DNA of 64,000 nt. Origin: Bacillus sp. NP157. Lineage in GTDB: Bacteria; Pseudomonadota; Gammaproteobacteria; Xanthomonadales; Rhodanobacteraceae. This document shows, in pieces, positions 24,323 to 31,327 of the stretch. Under the pieces are notes generated by a model, which did not search any database, had not been told where the DNA came from, and saw nothing but the letters and a program-made list of their open reading frames with translations. Position numbers and translations under genes: made by a program. The stretch spans positions 372,001 to 436,000 of the forward strand of contig CP076546.1 of the NCBI GenBank assembly GCA_018889975.1. Direction: 5' to 3'. Position 1 is the first letter of the stretch. Every line of letters starts with the position of its first letter.

Positions 24323-25279
24323 TCACCCCTTTGACCCCCGAACCAGGGTCGCGTGCGCGTTGGCGGTCAGCGGCAGAACGGCAATGAGCGCATCGTCTGA
24401 ACCGTGGTACTGGTCGCGGAACAGGACGCCTGCAATCACGCCTGGGTGGCGGTCAAAAAGGCCCGGATACGTTGCAGGATTCCAATTCGGGCGCAGGCCG
24501 TCGGTGTGCATGACCAAATGGGTGCCTTCGCCAACAACGTTCCGGTAGGTGCGGAAGATTGGAGCGCCTCGCCCGGCAACACCTGGGAACGACGCGAGGC
24601 CATTGCGGCGGCCATCGTGAACCACGGTTGCGCTGATGTTGCCAAGTCCACAGAAGGACACCCGCATTTGGGCGGAATCGAACCGCGCAATGCCGGCAAC
24701 CGCCCCGACAGTCCCTCCCAGCGCCGAGTGGAGAACCCGCATGTCGTCAGCGGGCTCCGAAGGTGTGAAGGTCGCGACGGCTTGAAGGGCTGCCCGGGCG
24801 GCGATATCGGCCACCGGCCCATGCCCCAGGCCATCGACGACGAACAGGGTCACTGCATCGTTGTCAGCGACCAGCGCCCATGCATCCCCGGAAAAGACGT
24901 CGCCTCCCAAAGCACATTCGACTGCGCCCAAGGGTAAGTCGGGACTCCCGCTTTCAGGCAGGACGCGGACAAGCACGCAGGTGCCCTCGCTGTCGGTCCA
25001 GCGGTCCGTGATGACGGAGGTGCCGTCCAGGATGGGCAGCGGGGCGTCAGGGACTGCGCCCGTGAGAAGGGCAGTCATCTCAATACCGCCTCCGTGAAGG
25101 GGCCGCAGGGAAACCGAGCCCGACGAATCCCCCTCACCAAACAGCTGGCGGGCAGCGGCGACAGCACCGTGCATCACAGGGCCTGCCCGGAGGCTTTCGA
25201 CAGCCGTCACCAGACGGCCGGTGTCGCCTGACGTCTGCAGGGCAATGGATTGATTTTGGCGGGTGGTCGAAAAAAACAT
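24323..25279 (-). CDS. SpoIIE/PP2C-family serine phosphatase
   Basis: 318 residues from the ATG at 25279 (MFFSTTRQNQSIAL). The N-terminal about 110 residues resemble a degenerate histidine-kinase-like or accessory domain. The C-terminal about 200 carry SpoIIE/PP2C motifs: ALVADNDAVTLFVVDGLGHG, AARAALQAV, FDSAQMRVSFCGLGNIS, GTHLVMHTDGL and GSDDALIAVL. Such proteins usually control anti-sigma/anti-anti-sigma switches in stress responses; none of those partners is seen nearby. Confidence 0.8.
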   Translation of the reverse strand: MFFSTTRQNQSIALQTSGDTGRLVTAVESLRAGPVMHGAVAAARQLFGEGDSSGSVSLRPLHGGGIEMTALLTGAVPDAPLPILDGTSVITDRWTDSEGTCVLVRVLPESGSPDLPLGAVECALGGDVFSGDAWALVADNDAVTLFVVDGLGHGPVADIAARAALQAVATFTPSEPADDMRVLHSALGGTVGAVAGIARFDSAQMRVSFCGLGNISATVVHDGRRNGLASFPGVAGRGAPIFRTYRNVVGEGTHLVMHTDGLRPNWNPATYPGLFDRHPGVIAGVLFRDQYHGSDDALIAVLPLTANAHATLVRGSKG

Positions 25280-25489
25280 GCCGCACGTTATCCCATTCCG
25301 ACGCAAAAAAAACGCGTACGGGCGTTGGGCTTGCAATCACTCCGCATCCACGATTTTTCCAATGGATAGCCTCGCGAACACCGGCATGCGGGCGGCGGCG
25401 CCGACAGGTGCATGCGTCCGTTCACACAGGTTTCCCGTTCCGTTACAGCATTGGGAGGAGCGTTGGAGCTCCCAAACGAGGACCTATGC

Positions 25490-25624
25490 ATGAACGAGCA
25501 GACCGACACCGACAAGTCCCCCACACCGCATGACTACGACAAGGGCACCGGCAACCACGTCGAGAAAAAGCCTGAAAAAGAAGAATCGCCGCAGCAAACC
25601 CACAACGACGAAGACCACGGCTGA
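25490..25624 (+). CDS. Small hydrophilic protein (44 aa)
   Basis: From the ATG at 25490, after ACGAGGACCTATGC. Very polar: MNEQTDTDKSPTPHDYDKGT, then HVEKKPEKEE. Likely disordered, like small desiccation or stress hydrophilins. Followed 14 nt later by another such protein. No family assigned. Confidence 0.55.
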   Translation: MNEQTDTDKSPTPHDYDKGTGNHVEKKPEKEESPQQTHNDEDHG

Positions 25625-25638
25625 CACTGGAGGACACC

Positions 25639-25794
25639 ATGGCAGACCAGGACCACAAGCCGCAATCGGGCGACCGCAACCTCAATTATGTTGCGAACAA
25701 AGACAAGCCTGCCCAGGACAAGCGTGACAAGCAAATCGAGGACGGCGAAGAGAAGATGGACGACGCCTCAAAGCGGGATGAAGGCGTCCGCTGA
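25639..25794 (+). CDS. Small hydrophilic protein (51 aa)
   Basis: TGGAGGACACC precedes the ATG. Polar, Lys/Asp-rich: QDHKPQSGDRNLNYV, AQDKRDKQIEDGEEKMDDAS. Presumably co-transcribed with the 25490 gene. Likely an intrinsically disordered stress protein; no family assigned. Confidence 0.6.
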   Translation: MADQDHKPQSGDRNLNYVANKDKPAQDKRDKQIEDGEEKMDDASKRDEGVR

Positions 25795-26053
25795 GCCATC
25801 ACCGCCGACTCTCGTTGAAACATCCGGCGCATGGCAGCGCTGGAGAGTTTGACGGGCCGGAACGGGCTTTCCAGCGCAAGTGCGATGCTCTTCCGTCGGA
25901 ACCCCTGATTTCCCGGTGAGTGGGGTAATCGGGCCTCCGAGCACGGAGGCATGGACAATATGGGCGACCTTGGGTCTTGGGCGAAGCGAGGCGCAGGCAG
26001 CCGGTTCATCGAGCCTGCATCTCCCGAAAAGCAAGAGGCCTGCCGGGTGTCGC

Positions 26054-26317
26054 TCAGGCGCTCGCCGAGTTGACCAGGTCCACGATGGCCTGGCCCAACC
26101 CGGGGGCAGGTCTTGAGCCCACGGGGCCGAGGACAGCGGCAAGGGCACGGGCCCTCGCGTCAATGACGGCCAGGCTTTCCTTCGTTGTCAATTCCCGGAC
26201 ATGGGCGAGGCAGAGTCGTGCACCGTCGAGGTCTCCGTCCATGGCTGCCTTGGCTGTGGCCGTGATGCCCTTGGCAAGACCGCTGGACGGGACGGGGATG
26301 CGTGCTGTGGAAGACAT
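26054..26317 (-). CDS. ARLCLA-family small protein (copy 2)
   Basis: 87 residues from the ATG at 26317 (MSSTARIPVPSSGLAKGIT); an ATG at 26329 is also possible. Contains AAMDGDLDGARLCLAHVREL, a helical middle and LGQAIVDLVNSASA at the end. It is a paralogue of 13032-13307 with the same layout. Function unknown. It is followed upstream (on this strand) by the second DUF3606 gene, like a diverged copy of the 12.6-13.3 kb group. Confidence 0.6.
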   Translation of the reverse strand: MSSTARIPVPSSGLAKGITATAKAAMDGDLDGARLCLAHVRELTTKESLAVIDARARALAAVLGPVGSRPAPGLGQAIVDLVNSASA

Positions 26318-26418
26318 GGCGGCATCCATTGGGCAATGGATGAGCTTACGCCATGTAGAAGGGGACCGGTGATTGCTGCCTGATAATTTCAGCCGTCGCC
26401 CGAGGCCGTCGTCCGATG

Positions 26419-26583
26419 TCAGCCTTTGAGGTGCGATTGCACTGCCGATGCTTCCGGACCGACCTCGGCCACCGCCGCAAGAATGGTGGACGGTGTCACG
26501 TCGAGCACCAAAGCCCACAGGGCCACATCCTGGGGGTCGGCTGCATCGATGTGTGTTTTGCGGGGAAGGTCGTCGTCTTGCAC
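26419..26583 (-). CDS. DUF3606-like protein (copy 2)
   Basis: Reverse-strand frame from a GTG at 26583 (GGAA 6 nt upstream) to TGA: 54 residues. IDAADPQDVALWALVLDVTP then STILAAVAEVGPEASAVQSHL aligns with the DUF3606 pattern (INVNEDYEVRYWTRELGIS, LRDLVKRVGVMAKDVRAAL). It is more diverged than the copy at 12637, lacking the YW. An ATG start is not available in this frame, so the start is uncertain. Confidence 0.6.
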   Translation of the reverse strand: MQDDDLPRKTHIDAADPQDVALWALVLDVTPSTILAAVAEVGPEASAVQSHLKG

Positions 26584-26687
26584 GCCAGTTCCAACATCAC
26601 GAGACAGGGGGACGTTGCCGGGGTGGACGTCAAAACTTCATCGAAAAGACTTCAACCGCCCGATGATGGGTGTGAATGACCGCTGGC

Positions 26688-27065
26688 TCAGCCGTGGCCG
26701 GCCTTGCCCCTGGCGAGGTCGATGGCAGACTCCAGTACCTCCAGACCGAAGGGCTTGATGATGCGCACTACGTCCGGTGGTGCGTCTTCCGCCCGCTCGT
26801 CGGGGTCCGACAGCATGATGACGATAGCCATGCCCGGGTTTTTCTCCCTCGCTTTCTCAAGATAGGCACCCGTCCGGTCCTCGCCGGGGGCTGGTACGGC
26901 AGCTGCGAGGAAGTCGACGTGGGCGAGGTGCTCGACGAGGCCAGCGGCGCTGGCGTGGGTCGAAGCGGTCACGGTCTCGTATCCCCGGTGGCGCAGGACC
27001 TCGGCTATGGTGCCGGCAAGGGATGACCGGGGCTCAATGACAACGGCAAGGGGCTCTCGGGTCAT
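26688..27065 (-). CDS. Pseudo-receiver-domain protein
   Basis: 125 residues from the ATG at 27065 (MTREPLAVVIEPRSSLAGTI). Receiver-like alpha/beta pattern with the closing IIKPFGLEVLESAIDLA (conserved Lys-Pro-Phe). The acidic pair is reduced to one Glu (VVIEP) and the phospho-acceptor Asp is replaced (DFLAAAVPA), so it is unlikely to be phosphorylated in the usual way. Probably a stand-alone signalling or binding module. It follows the 27070 gene by 4 nt. Confidence 0.7.
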   Translation of the reverse strand: MTREPLAVVIEPRSSLAGTIAEVLRHRGYETVTASTHASAAGLVEHLAHVDFLAAAVPAPGEDRTGAYLEKAREKNPGMAIVIMLSDPDERAEDAPPDVVRIIKPFGLEVLESAIDLARGKAGHG

Positions 27066-27069
27066 GCGG

Positions 27070-27357
27070 TCACCCCGGGATTTCCAGCAAGGCCCCGGAC
27101 AGGGCGAGGACGGCTGCCGCATAGCCTGGAAGGGGCAGCTGGTCTCCGGCACCCAAGTAATGAATCACAGCCCCCGCCGCTGCCCTCACTGTCACGAGAT
27201 TCAGCGACAGGGCGGCGCCGGCAATGAGCCGGGCGCGGAACCGACCTTCCTGAAGGTCGCCGGCCACCAGCGCTTCCCCAAGGGCCGCACCGTCTTCCAG
27301 GAGCCCGGTGGTGGCCGGGTAATGGTCGGTACTGGGCATCGGCTGTCCCGGAGGCAA
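27070..27357 (-). CDS. Hypothetical helical protein (95 aa)
   Basis: Ends 4 nt before the start of the pseudo-receiver gene, an operon-like spacing. Ala/Leu-rich helices: GRFRARLIAGAALSLNLVT, VRAAAGAVIHYLGAG. No membrane span is certain and no family recognised. The precise start (first Met, or the Met six codons later) is not fixed. Confidence 0.5.
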   Translation of the reverse strand: MPPGQPMPSTDHYPATTGLLEDGAALGEALVAGDLQEGRFRARLIAGAALSLNLVTVRAAAGAVIHYLGAGDQLPLPGYAAAVLALSGALLEIPG

Positions 27358-27569
27358 TCCTCGACCTTACTCCCCCGCGTCCTCAAGGGGCAACCCGCGC
27401 AATCCGGATGTGTCGCTGATTTCCGCTGCCGGTCGACATGGGTTTCCACTCTCTGGCTTGCGGGACGACATAATTGACTGACAACAAGAGGCGACCGCGA
27501 GCTGGGTGACGGCCAGCGCATCTCAACGAACCGAGGCCTTCGGTGTCAACGGGAAGGAGCGCCGGGAGC

Positions 27570-28280
27570 TCATTGGCGGGTGGGGTGAGGGCCCAAGATG
27601 TCCGTGTCCGGTTCTGTGAGAGACCGGATGGGCTTCAGTATCGCATTGCTGTCGATGAGTGGTCGGGTGACCCCTAGCCATGCTTCCGGCGAAGTCGAGA
27701 TTCCGAGCCATCTGCGTTCCTCTCTCACCGCAAGCACGGCTCCCGTCGCACGGATGACCATGCACAGCGCCCCCAACAAAGGGGCGGGCGTGAACGCTCG
27801 CTGGAAGCCCACGAGGCCCGCCCCTGCGTCGATATGCACGACGGTGCGGGGGTAATTCCACCGCCGGGCCAGCACTTCCTCCCGCCCGGCCCGGTTCAAC
27901 CCGGCCGGCGTTGGCTCATTCAGCGACCCGGAAAGGGCGGCCGTCCGCCGCTCCATGAGCCGCTCCCTGAATTCGGCAGGCGCAGATTCAATCACGGGCA
28001 GAGCGTCGATATAGCGGCAGTGGTCGGCACAAGGCCGGCAGCAATTCATCCCGTTCCCGAATCCGGCATGTCCGCCGAGGGCGGCCGGTATGACCGGAGC
28101 AACCACCAGCTCTTTGCGGGCCAAGCTCACGCCACAGAGCTCACACCATTCCCCCCTCAGTCGCCAAGCGGCCTCCGTCTCTTGTCGCATCCGGGCGCCG
28201 GCTGAAACGGGGCGGGTTGCACACGCGCGAAAGAAGTCATGCCATTGGTCGGGGGAAGGTTGCGGGTTCGGCTGGCTCAT
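27570..28280 (-). CDS. Zinc-finger/HNH-like hypothetical protein
   Basis: 236 residues from the ATG at 28280 (MSQPNPQPSPDQWHDFF). Residues about 45-90 hold WCELCGVSL and MNCCRPCADHC with a His between, an arrangement like the zinc-binding core of HNH-type nucleases, though the catalytic His-Asn-His pattern is not clear. The C-terminus is alpha/beta. Possible DNA-binding or degraded nuclease; no known partner. Confidence 0.45.
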   Translation of the reverse strand: MSQPNPQPSPDQWHDFFRACATRPVSAGARMRQETEAAWRLRGEWCELCGVSLARKELVVAPVIPAALGGHAGFGNGMNCCRPCADHCRYIDALPVIESAPAEFRERLMERRTAALSGSLNEPTPAGLNRAGREEVLARRWNYPRTVVHIDAGAGLVGFQRAFTPAPLLGALCMVIRATGAVLAVREERRWLGISTSPEAWLGVTRPLIDSNAILKPIRSLTEPDTDILGPHPTRQ

Positions 28281-28471
28281 CGGTGTCCTTGGGCGGGGAA
28301 GATGAGTCCAGCTTGCCGGGGAAAGGGACACTGTCAAGCGCAGGGAAAGAGCCGAAAAGAAATCGGCGAGGGGCTAAAGCCAACAGCGCGGCTCCGGGCA
28401 AAGGCGCGGCAAGCCGAAGCGAAACGCGGCCGGCAGTCGCCCTTAGAGTCATAGACCTCACGCACCGTTGG

Positions 28472-28632
28472 TGAAGCACCGCAAGGCGTCAAGCAGCGCT
28501 CAAAACGGCATATTCCAAGGCATTTTCTTTGAAGCACGGCGGGCGGGCGTGTGAAGCAAATTCCTCCCTGCATCACGAGCAAAGCGGCAGCCTTCAAAGC
28601 TTACCCGCGAATCAGAAACTTTTTTTGCTTCA
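28472..28632. repeat. TGAAGCA iteron-like repeats
   Basis: Three direct copies of TGAAGCA (28472, 28530, 28552) and one inverted copy (28626-28632), with a TCAAGCA variant near 28488. Likely protein-binding sites for the adjacent RHH-like protein or a relaxase accessory factor. Confidence 0.55.
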
Positions 28633-28637
28633 CCCCC

Positions 28638-28665
28638 TTGACAGTCGCCGACTTTCTGGGAGTGT
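28638..28665 (+). promoter_or_regulatory. Putative promoter of the transfer module
   Basis: TTGACA (28638-28643), a 16-nt spacer and GAGTGT (28660-28665), the last only weakly like TACTGT. It would leave a short leader before the ATG at 28671. The inverted TGAAGCA copy touches the -35 region, suggesting repression by a factor bound there. Confidence 0.45.
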
Positions 28666-28670
28666 GGTTC

Positions 28671-29081
28671 ATGAACGCAAAAAAGAACCCTCTCCATACT
28701 GTCTCTCTCCGGCTCGACTCTTCCGAGCTCGCCGCACTGCAAGCGCGGGCGAAGTCATCCGGCCGATCCCTTGGTGCCGTCGCCAAGGCGGCGCTTCTGG
28801 CTCATCTCATCGAGTCGTCCCAGCTCGACAGGTTCGAGCTCTTCTCCACACAGCTCGCGGCCTCTGCGTCGGAAGCCATGCGCGCGAGCGCGCGCGATGT
28901 GGAAGACGACACGCGCGCCGTCATCGAGCAGATGTCCGCGATTGCTGTCCAGCAGGCCGGCGCCCTCGATTCGCTCATGGCCCGCCTCGACGGGCTCATG
29001 GCCGCCCCCTCCACGGTCTCTCCCTCACGCCCCGCGCCGCCTTCCACCCGGTGGACGCCAGGGAAGGAGGTGCCCGACTGA
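28671..29081 (+). CDS. Ribbon-helix-helix-like relaxosome accessory protein
   Basis: 136 residues; GGGAG lies upstream of the ATG at 28671. Residues about 5-45 (HTVSLRLDSSELAALQARAK, SLGAVAKAALLAHLI) fit a ribbon-helix-helix fold, as in TrwA, TraM or MobC-type relaxosome proteins. A helical middle and a Pro/Ser-rich tail follow. It is the first gene of the mobilisation module and lies next to TGAAGCA repeats, which it may bind. A plain RHH repressor is an alternative. Confidence 0.65.
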   Translation: MNAKKNPLHTVSLRLDSSELAALQARAKSSGRSLGAVAKAALLAHLIESSQLDRFELFSTQLAASASEAMRASARDVEDDTRAVIEQMSAIAVQQAGALDSLMARLDGLMAAPSTVSPSRPAPPSTRWTPGKEVPD

Positions 29082-29131
29082 CGCCGCTTCCTCCTCCGCT
29101 CTATCCCTTCCCCCACCCACAGGAGTCCCCC

Positions 29132-29833
29132 ATGTCCCACGTTTTCCGTATTTTGTTCATCTCCCTTCTCTCCATCTTCTTCGCCGGCTGCGCGTCGATG
29201 CCCGGCGCCGACCCCTCCCATCCACCCGTCTCTGCAACCACCAAGGGCGCGGCCTTGAAAGGCTGTGCCCTTGGTGCCGTGGCCGGCTCGGCCATCGGCC
29301 TCATCAAGGGCGGGGGGATTTCCTCGGCTTTGAAGTGGGGCGCGGGCGGTTGTGCCGCCGGTGGTGTGACGGCAGGCGTCGTCTCGTATCGCGCTCAGCT
29401 GAAAGAAGCCCGCGCCCTCGAAGCCGACGCAAAGGCCCAGGGCTTGGCCCCCGTCGTCACGACCCGGGACGTTACCCCGGCCGACAGCAAGGCGCCGGAG
29501 CCCGCGTTGGAACGCCTGGTCCTCCCGCTCGATGCCAAAGACACCGCCAGCCATGGCAGCGCGACCCGGGTACTTCTGGAAAAGGCCGGACGCATTGCCG
29601 GGGCAGACTCCACCGGCCAGGCCATCACGATGACCGTGGCCGGCAGTGCACAGGACCGCGCATGGTTGCGGTCGGTGCTCGCTCCCGTCGCCGGCAGCGC
29701 TCGCATCGTTGACCGCCCTGCCGCTGCGCCCTCGGTTGAGCTCTCCCCGGTCCCTAGCGTCGCCCCTGCGGCGTCCGCCCCGGCGTTCGATGCGCGGACT
29801 GGAACGTGGTCGCCGGCCAAGGGAGGGCACTGA
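29132..29833 (+). CDS. Putative glycine-zipper lipoprotein
   Basis: 233 residues; CACAGGAGTCCCCC precedes the ATG at 29132. Signal peptide and lipobox LFISLLSIFFAGCA, then a glycine-zipper-like helix (AALKGCALGAVAGSAIGLIKGG) and an OmpA-like possible domain with LPLDAKDTASHGSATRVLL (similar to the start of a peptidoglycan-binding repeat). It probably sits at the outer membrane or cell wall. Possible role in the transfer envelope apparatus; not a clear VirB7. Confidence 0.6.
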   Translation: MSHVFRILFISLLSIFFAGCASMPGADPSHPPVSATTKGAALKGCALGAVAGSAIGLIKGGGISSALKWGAGGCAAGGVTAGVVSYRAQLKEARALEADAKAQGLAPVVTTRDVTPADSKAPEPALERLVLPLDAKDTASHGSATRVLLEKAGRIAGADSTGQAITMTVAGSAQDRAWLRSVLAPVAGSARIVDRPAAAPSVELSPVPSVAPAASAPAFDARTGTWSPAKGGH

Positions 29834-29836
29834 GCC

Positions 29837-30403
29837 ATGGCCCTCTCGGACCTTTACAGCAACGGAGGGCAGCGGGCGGCATCGCCGTCCCCGGTGCCGG
29901 CCTCTGGCCCGGTGAAGCGGCCAAGGGGGCCTTCCCCCTTCCGTGGCCTTGGCGCATGGCTCGGCGGCCACCTCCACCTCATCACCCTTGTCCTTGGCGT
30001 TGTCACCGGACTCGGCTTCTTCGCCGTGCGGCTCACGTCTGATGTCCCCACGGACGCTGCCATCCTCAACGCCGTCGCCACGGCCAGTCGGACATCAACC
30101 GCCGATGCCCTCGAAGGGGTGGCGGATGTCCGTGTCGGGTCCTGCCACCGGGAGGTGACCGACGACCGGGCAGGGGATGGGGCACAGCAGTGGTCATGTC
30201 GTCTCTCTTACACATACGCGCACGCGGGCGCGCGTGAGCCAGGCTCCCGGACCGTCGTCCTGGTTGGTGTCCATGCCGAGGGCAGGACGGCAACGGTGTG
30301 CCTCGATTGCGGCCCACCCCTCCACTTCACCGACCGGGGCGCGCCTGACCGGCTCGAAGGCGGGCAGTTCGTGCATCTCCCGAGCGAGGAGGGCCAGTCA
30401 TGA
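29837..30403 (+). CDS. Hypothetical inner-membrane protein (188 aa)
   Basis: Pro-rich N-terminus, one membrane helix (HLHLITLVLGVVTGLGFFAV) at about residues 50-70, then a periplasmic domain of about 115 residues with paired cysteines (SCHREV, CRLSYTY, CLDCGPPL). Starts 3 nt after the lipoprotein and overlaps the next gene by 4 nt. The single-span, periplasmic-domain layout recalls VirB8- or pilus-accessory proteins, but no sequence match is visible. Confidence 0.6.
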   Translation: MALSDLYSNGGQRAASPSPVPASGPVKRPRGPSPFRGLGAWLGGHLHLITLVLGVVTGLGFFAVRLTSDVPTDAAILNAVATASRTSTADALEGVADVRVGSCHREVTDDRAGDGAQQWSCRLSYTYAHAGAREPGSRTVVLVGVHAEGRTATVCLDCGPPLHFTDRGAPDRLEGGQFVHLPSEEGQS

Positions 30404-30909
30404 CCACGCGCCTTTTCCATGCTCTAGGCCTTGTTGCCGCGCTTGCCGGCTTCCTCTTCTTTCGTCTGTGGCCCTCGCACCCTCCCTTGTCTGTCACCCA
30501 GGACGATTACCTCCGGCGCGTCGCTCAGACCCGGCCCACCCCGGCGCCTCCGCAGGTCGTGACCCCTGTCCCTGTGCTCGTGGCTGCGCCGGCTCCCCGA
30601 CCATCGGCAGTGCCAGCGGAGCCCGCCACCGTGGTGACGCCGCCCGTGCTCCTGGCATTGATGCCGCCCCCACTGCCAGCGGTTGCCCCTTCCCCCAAGG
30701 CGGAACCCGAGAGGGCAGCCGCCCCCGCGAAGCCTCCGGCGCCGACGCGACGGCCTCCAGCAGCGTCGCCCACTCCCCAGGGCGCCAATGCCCGCTTCCC
30801 CCGCAAAGACGTCCAGCCCGGCCAGAAGAGTGGGGGCGTCAACGACATCTACGGCCCGCAATCCCATGCCCTCGACGACTTTGCAAAAAAGACCGGAAGA
30901 GGGGCTTGA
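30400..30909 (+). CDS. Proline-rich inner-membrane protein (169 aa)
   Basis: ATGA overlap with the previous gene. An N-terminal helix (LFHALGLVAALAGFLFF), then a long Pro/Ala-rich periplasmic span (PTPAPPQVVTPVPV, PPPLPAVAPSP) and a short C-terminal motif (YGPQSHALDDFAKKTG). TonB/VirB10-like in shape but without their C-terminal domain. It may span the periplasm; function unassigned. Confidence 0.55.
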   Translation: MTTRLFHALGLVAALAGFLFFRLWPSHPPLSVTQDDYLRRVAQTRPTPAPPQVVTPVPVLVAAPAPRPSAVPAEPATVVTPPVLLALMPPPLPAVAPSPKAEPERAAAPAKPPAPTRRPPAASPTPQGANARFPRKDVQPGQKSGGVNDIYGPQSHALDDFAKKTGRGA

Positions 30910-30951
30910 CAGATAGAGAAAAGTCACTTTGATGTTTAAGGATGCCTCTCC
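30906..30951 (+). promoter_or_regulatory. Promoter P5 of the ATPase operon
   Basis: TTGACA (30906-30911), a 16-nt spacer, TTTGAT (30928-30933), then GTTTAAGGATGCCTCTCC (30934-30951). The -35, spacer length, -10 and most of the downstream block recur in the YadA promoter at 46052-46099 (reverse strand). The shared downstream block is longer than a core promoter needs, so it is probably a regulator site. Confidence 0.6.
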
Positions 30952-30999
30952 CTTTGGCGGTGGTGTCCACCTCCCCACACAACCAAAAGGAGTCCCTCA

Positions 31000-31323
31000 A
31001 TGTTCAACCGTTTCGTTTTCTTCCTGACTACCGGCCTTTGGACCTGGCTTGCCCGGGTTTGCTTCGGCGACCTCGGCACGGATTGGGTCTTTGATGAGAA
31101 GAACCCCAAGCAGTCGCAGCAGTGGATGTTTGGTGCCATGGAAGACCGTGCGTATGCGACCCGCGAAATGCTCGACAAGCCAGACGGCCAGCGAGCAATC
31201 GTGACGTTCAACCGGTTCAGGGCCGGGCTCTTTGATGCCAGCGGGGCCGCCATCACCGTGGCCGCTGCCACGGTGACCATCGTCGCCTTTGCCCAAGGCT
31301 TCATCTTCGGACTGGAGGGCTGA
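31000..31323 (+). CDS. Small membrane protein (107 aa) in the ATPase operon
   Basis: AAAGGAGTCCCTCA precedes the ATG. N-terminal hydrophobic stretch (FVFFLTTGLWTWLARV) and a C-terminal helix (ASGAAITVAAATVTIVAFAQGF). In between is a soluble region with FDEKNPKQSQQWMFGAMEDR. No family recognised. The next gene, an ATPase, starts 5 nt after its stop, so the two are probably co-translated. Confidence 0.6.
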   Translation: MFNRFVFFLTTGLWTWLARVCFGDLGTDWVFDEKNPKQSQQWMFGAMEDRAYATREMLDKPDGQRAIVTFNRFRAGLFDASGAAITVAAATVTIVAFAQGFIFGLEG

Positions 31324-31327
31324 GCCA

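Larger units (their letters stand above)
28281..28670. other. 390-nt region upstream of the RHH gene: candidate oriT/operator
   Basis: No convincing gene. It holds TGAAGCA at 28472-28478, 28530-28536 and 28552-28558 and the inverted TGCTTCA at 28626-28632. The last copy lies 5 nt before the -35 hexamer of the promoter at 28638. Repeats of this kind next to a relaxosome-type gene fit an operator and/or transfer origin. No nic site could be assigned. Confidence 0.45.

Noticed and set aside
29132-30909. VirB7/VirB8/VirB10 trio
   Set aside because: Topologies are loosely similar but no diagnostic sequence motif is visible, so they were left as unassigned membrane proteins.
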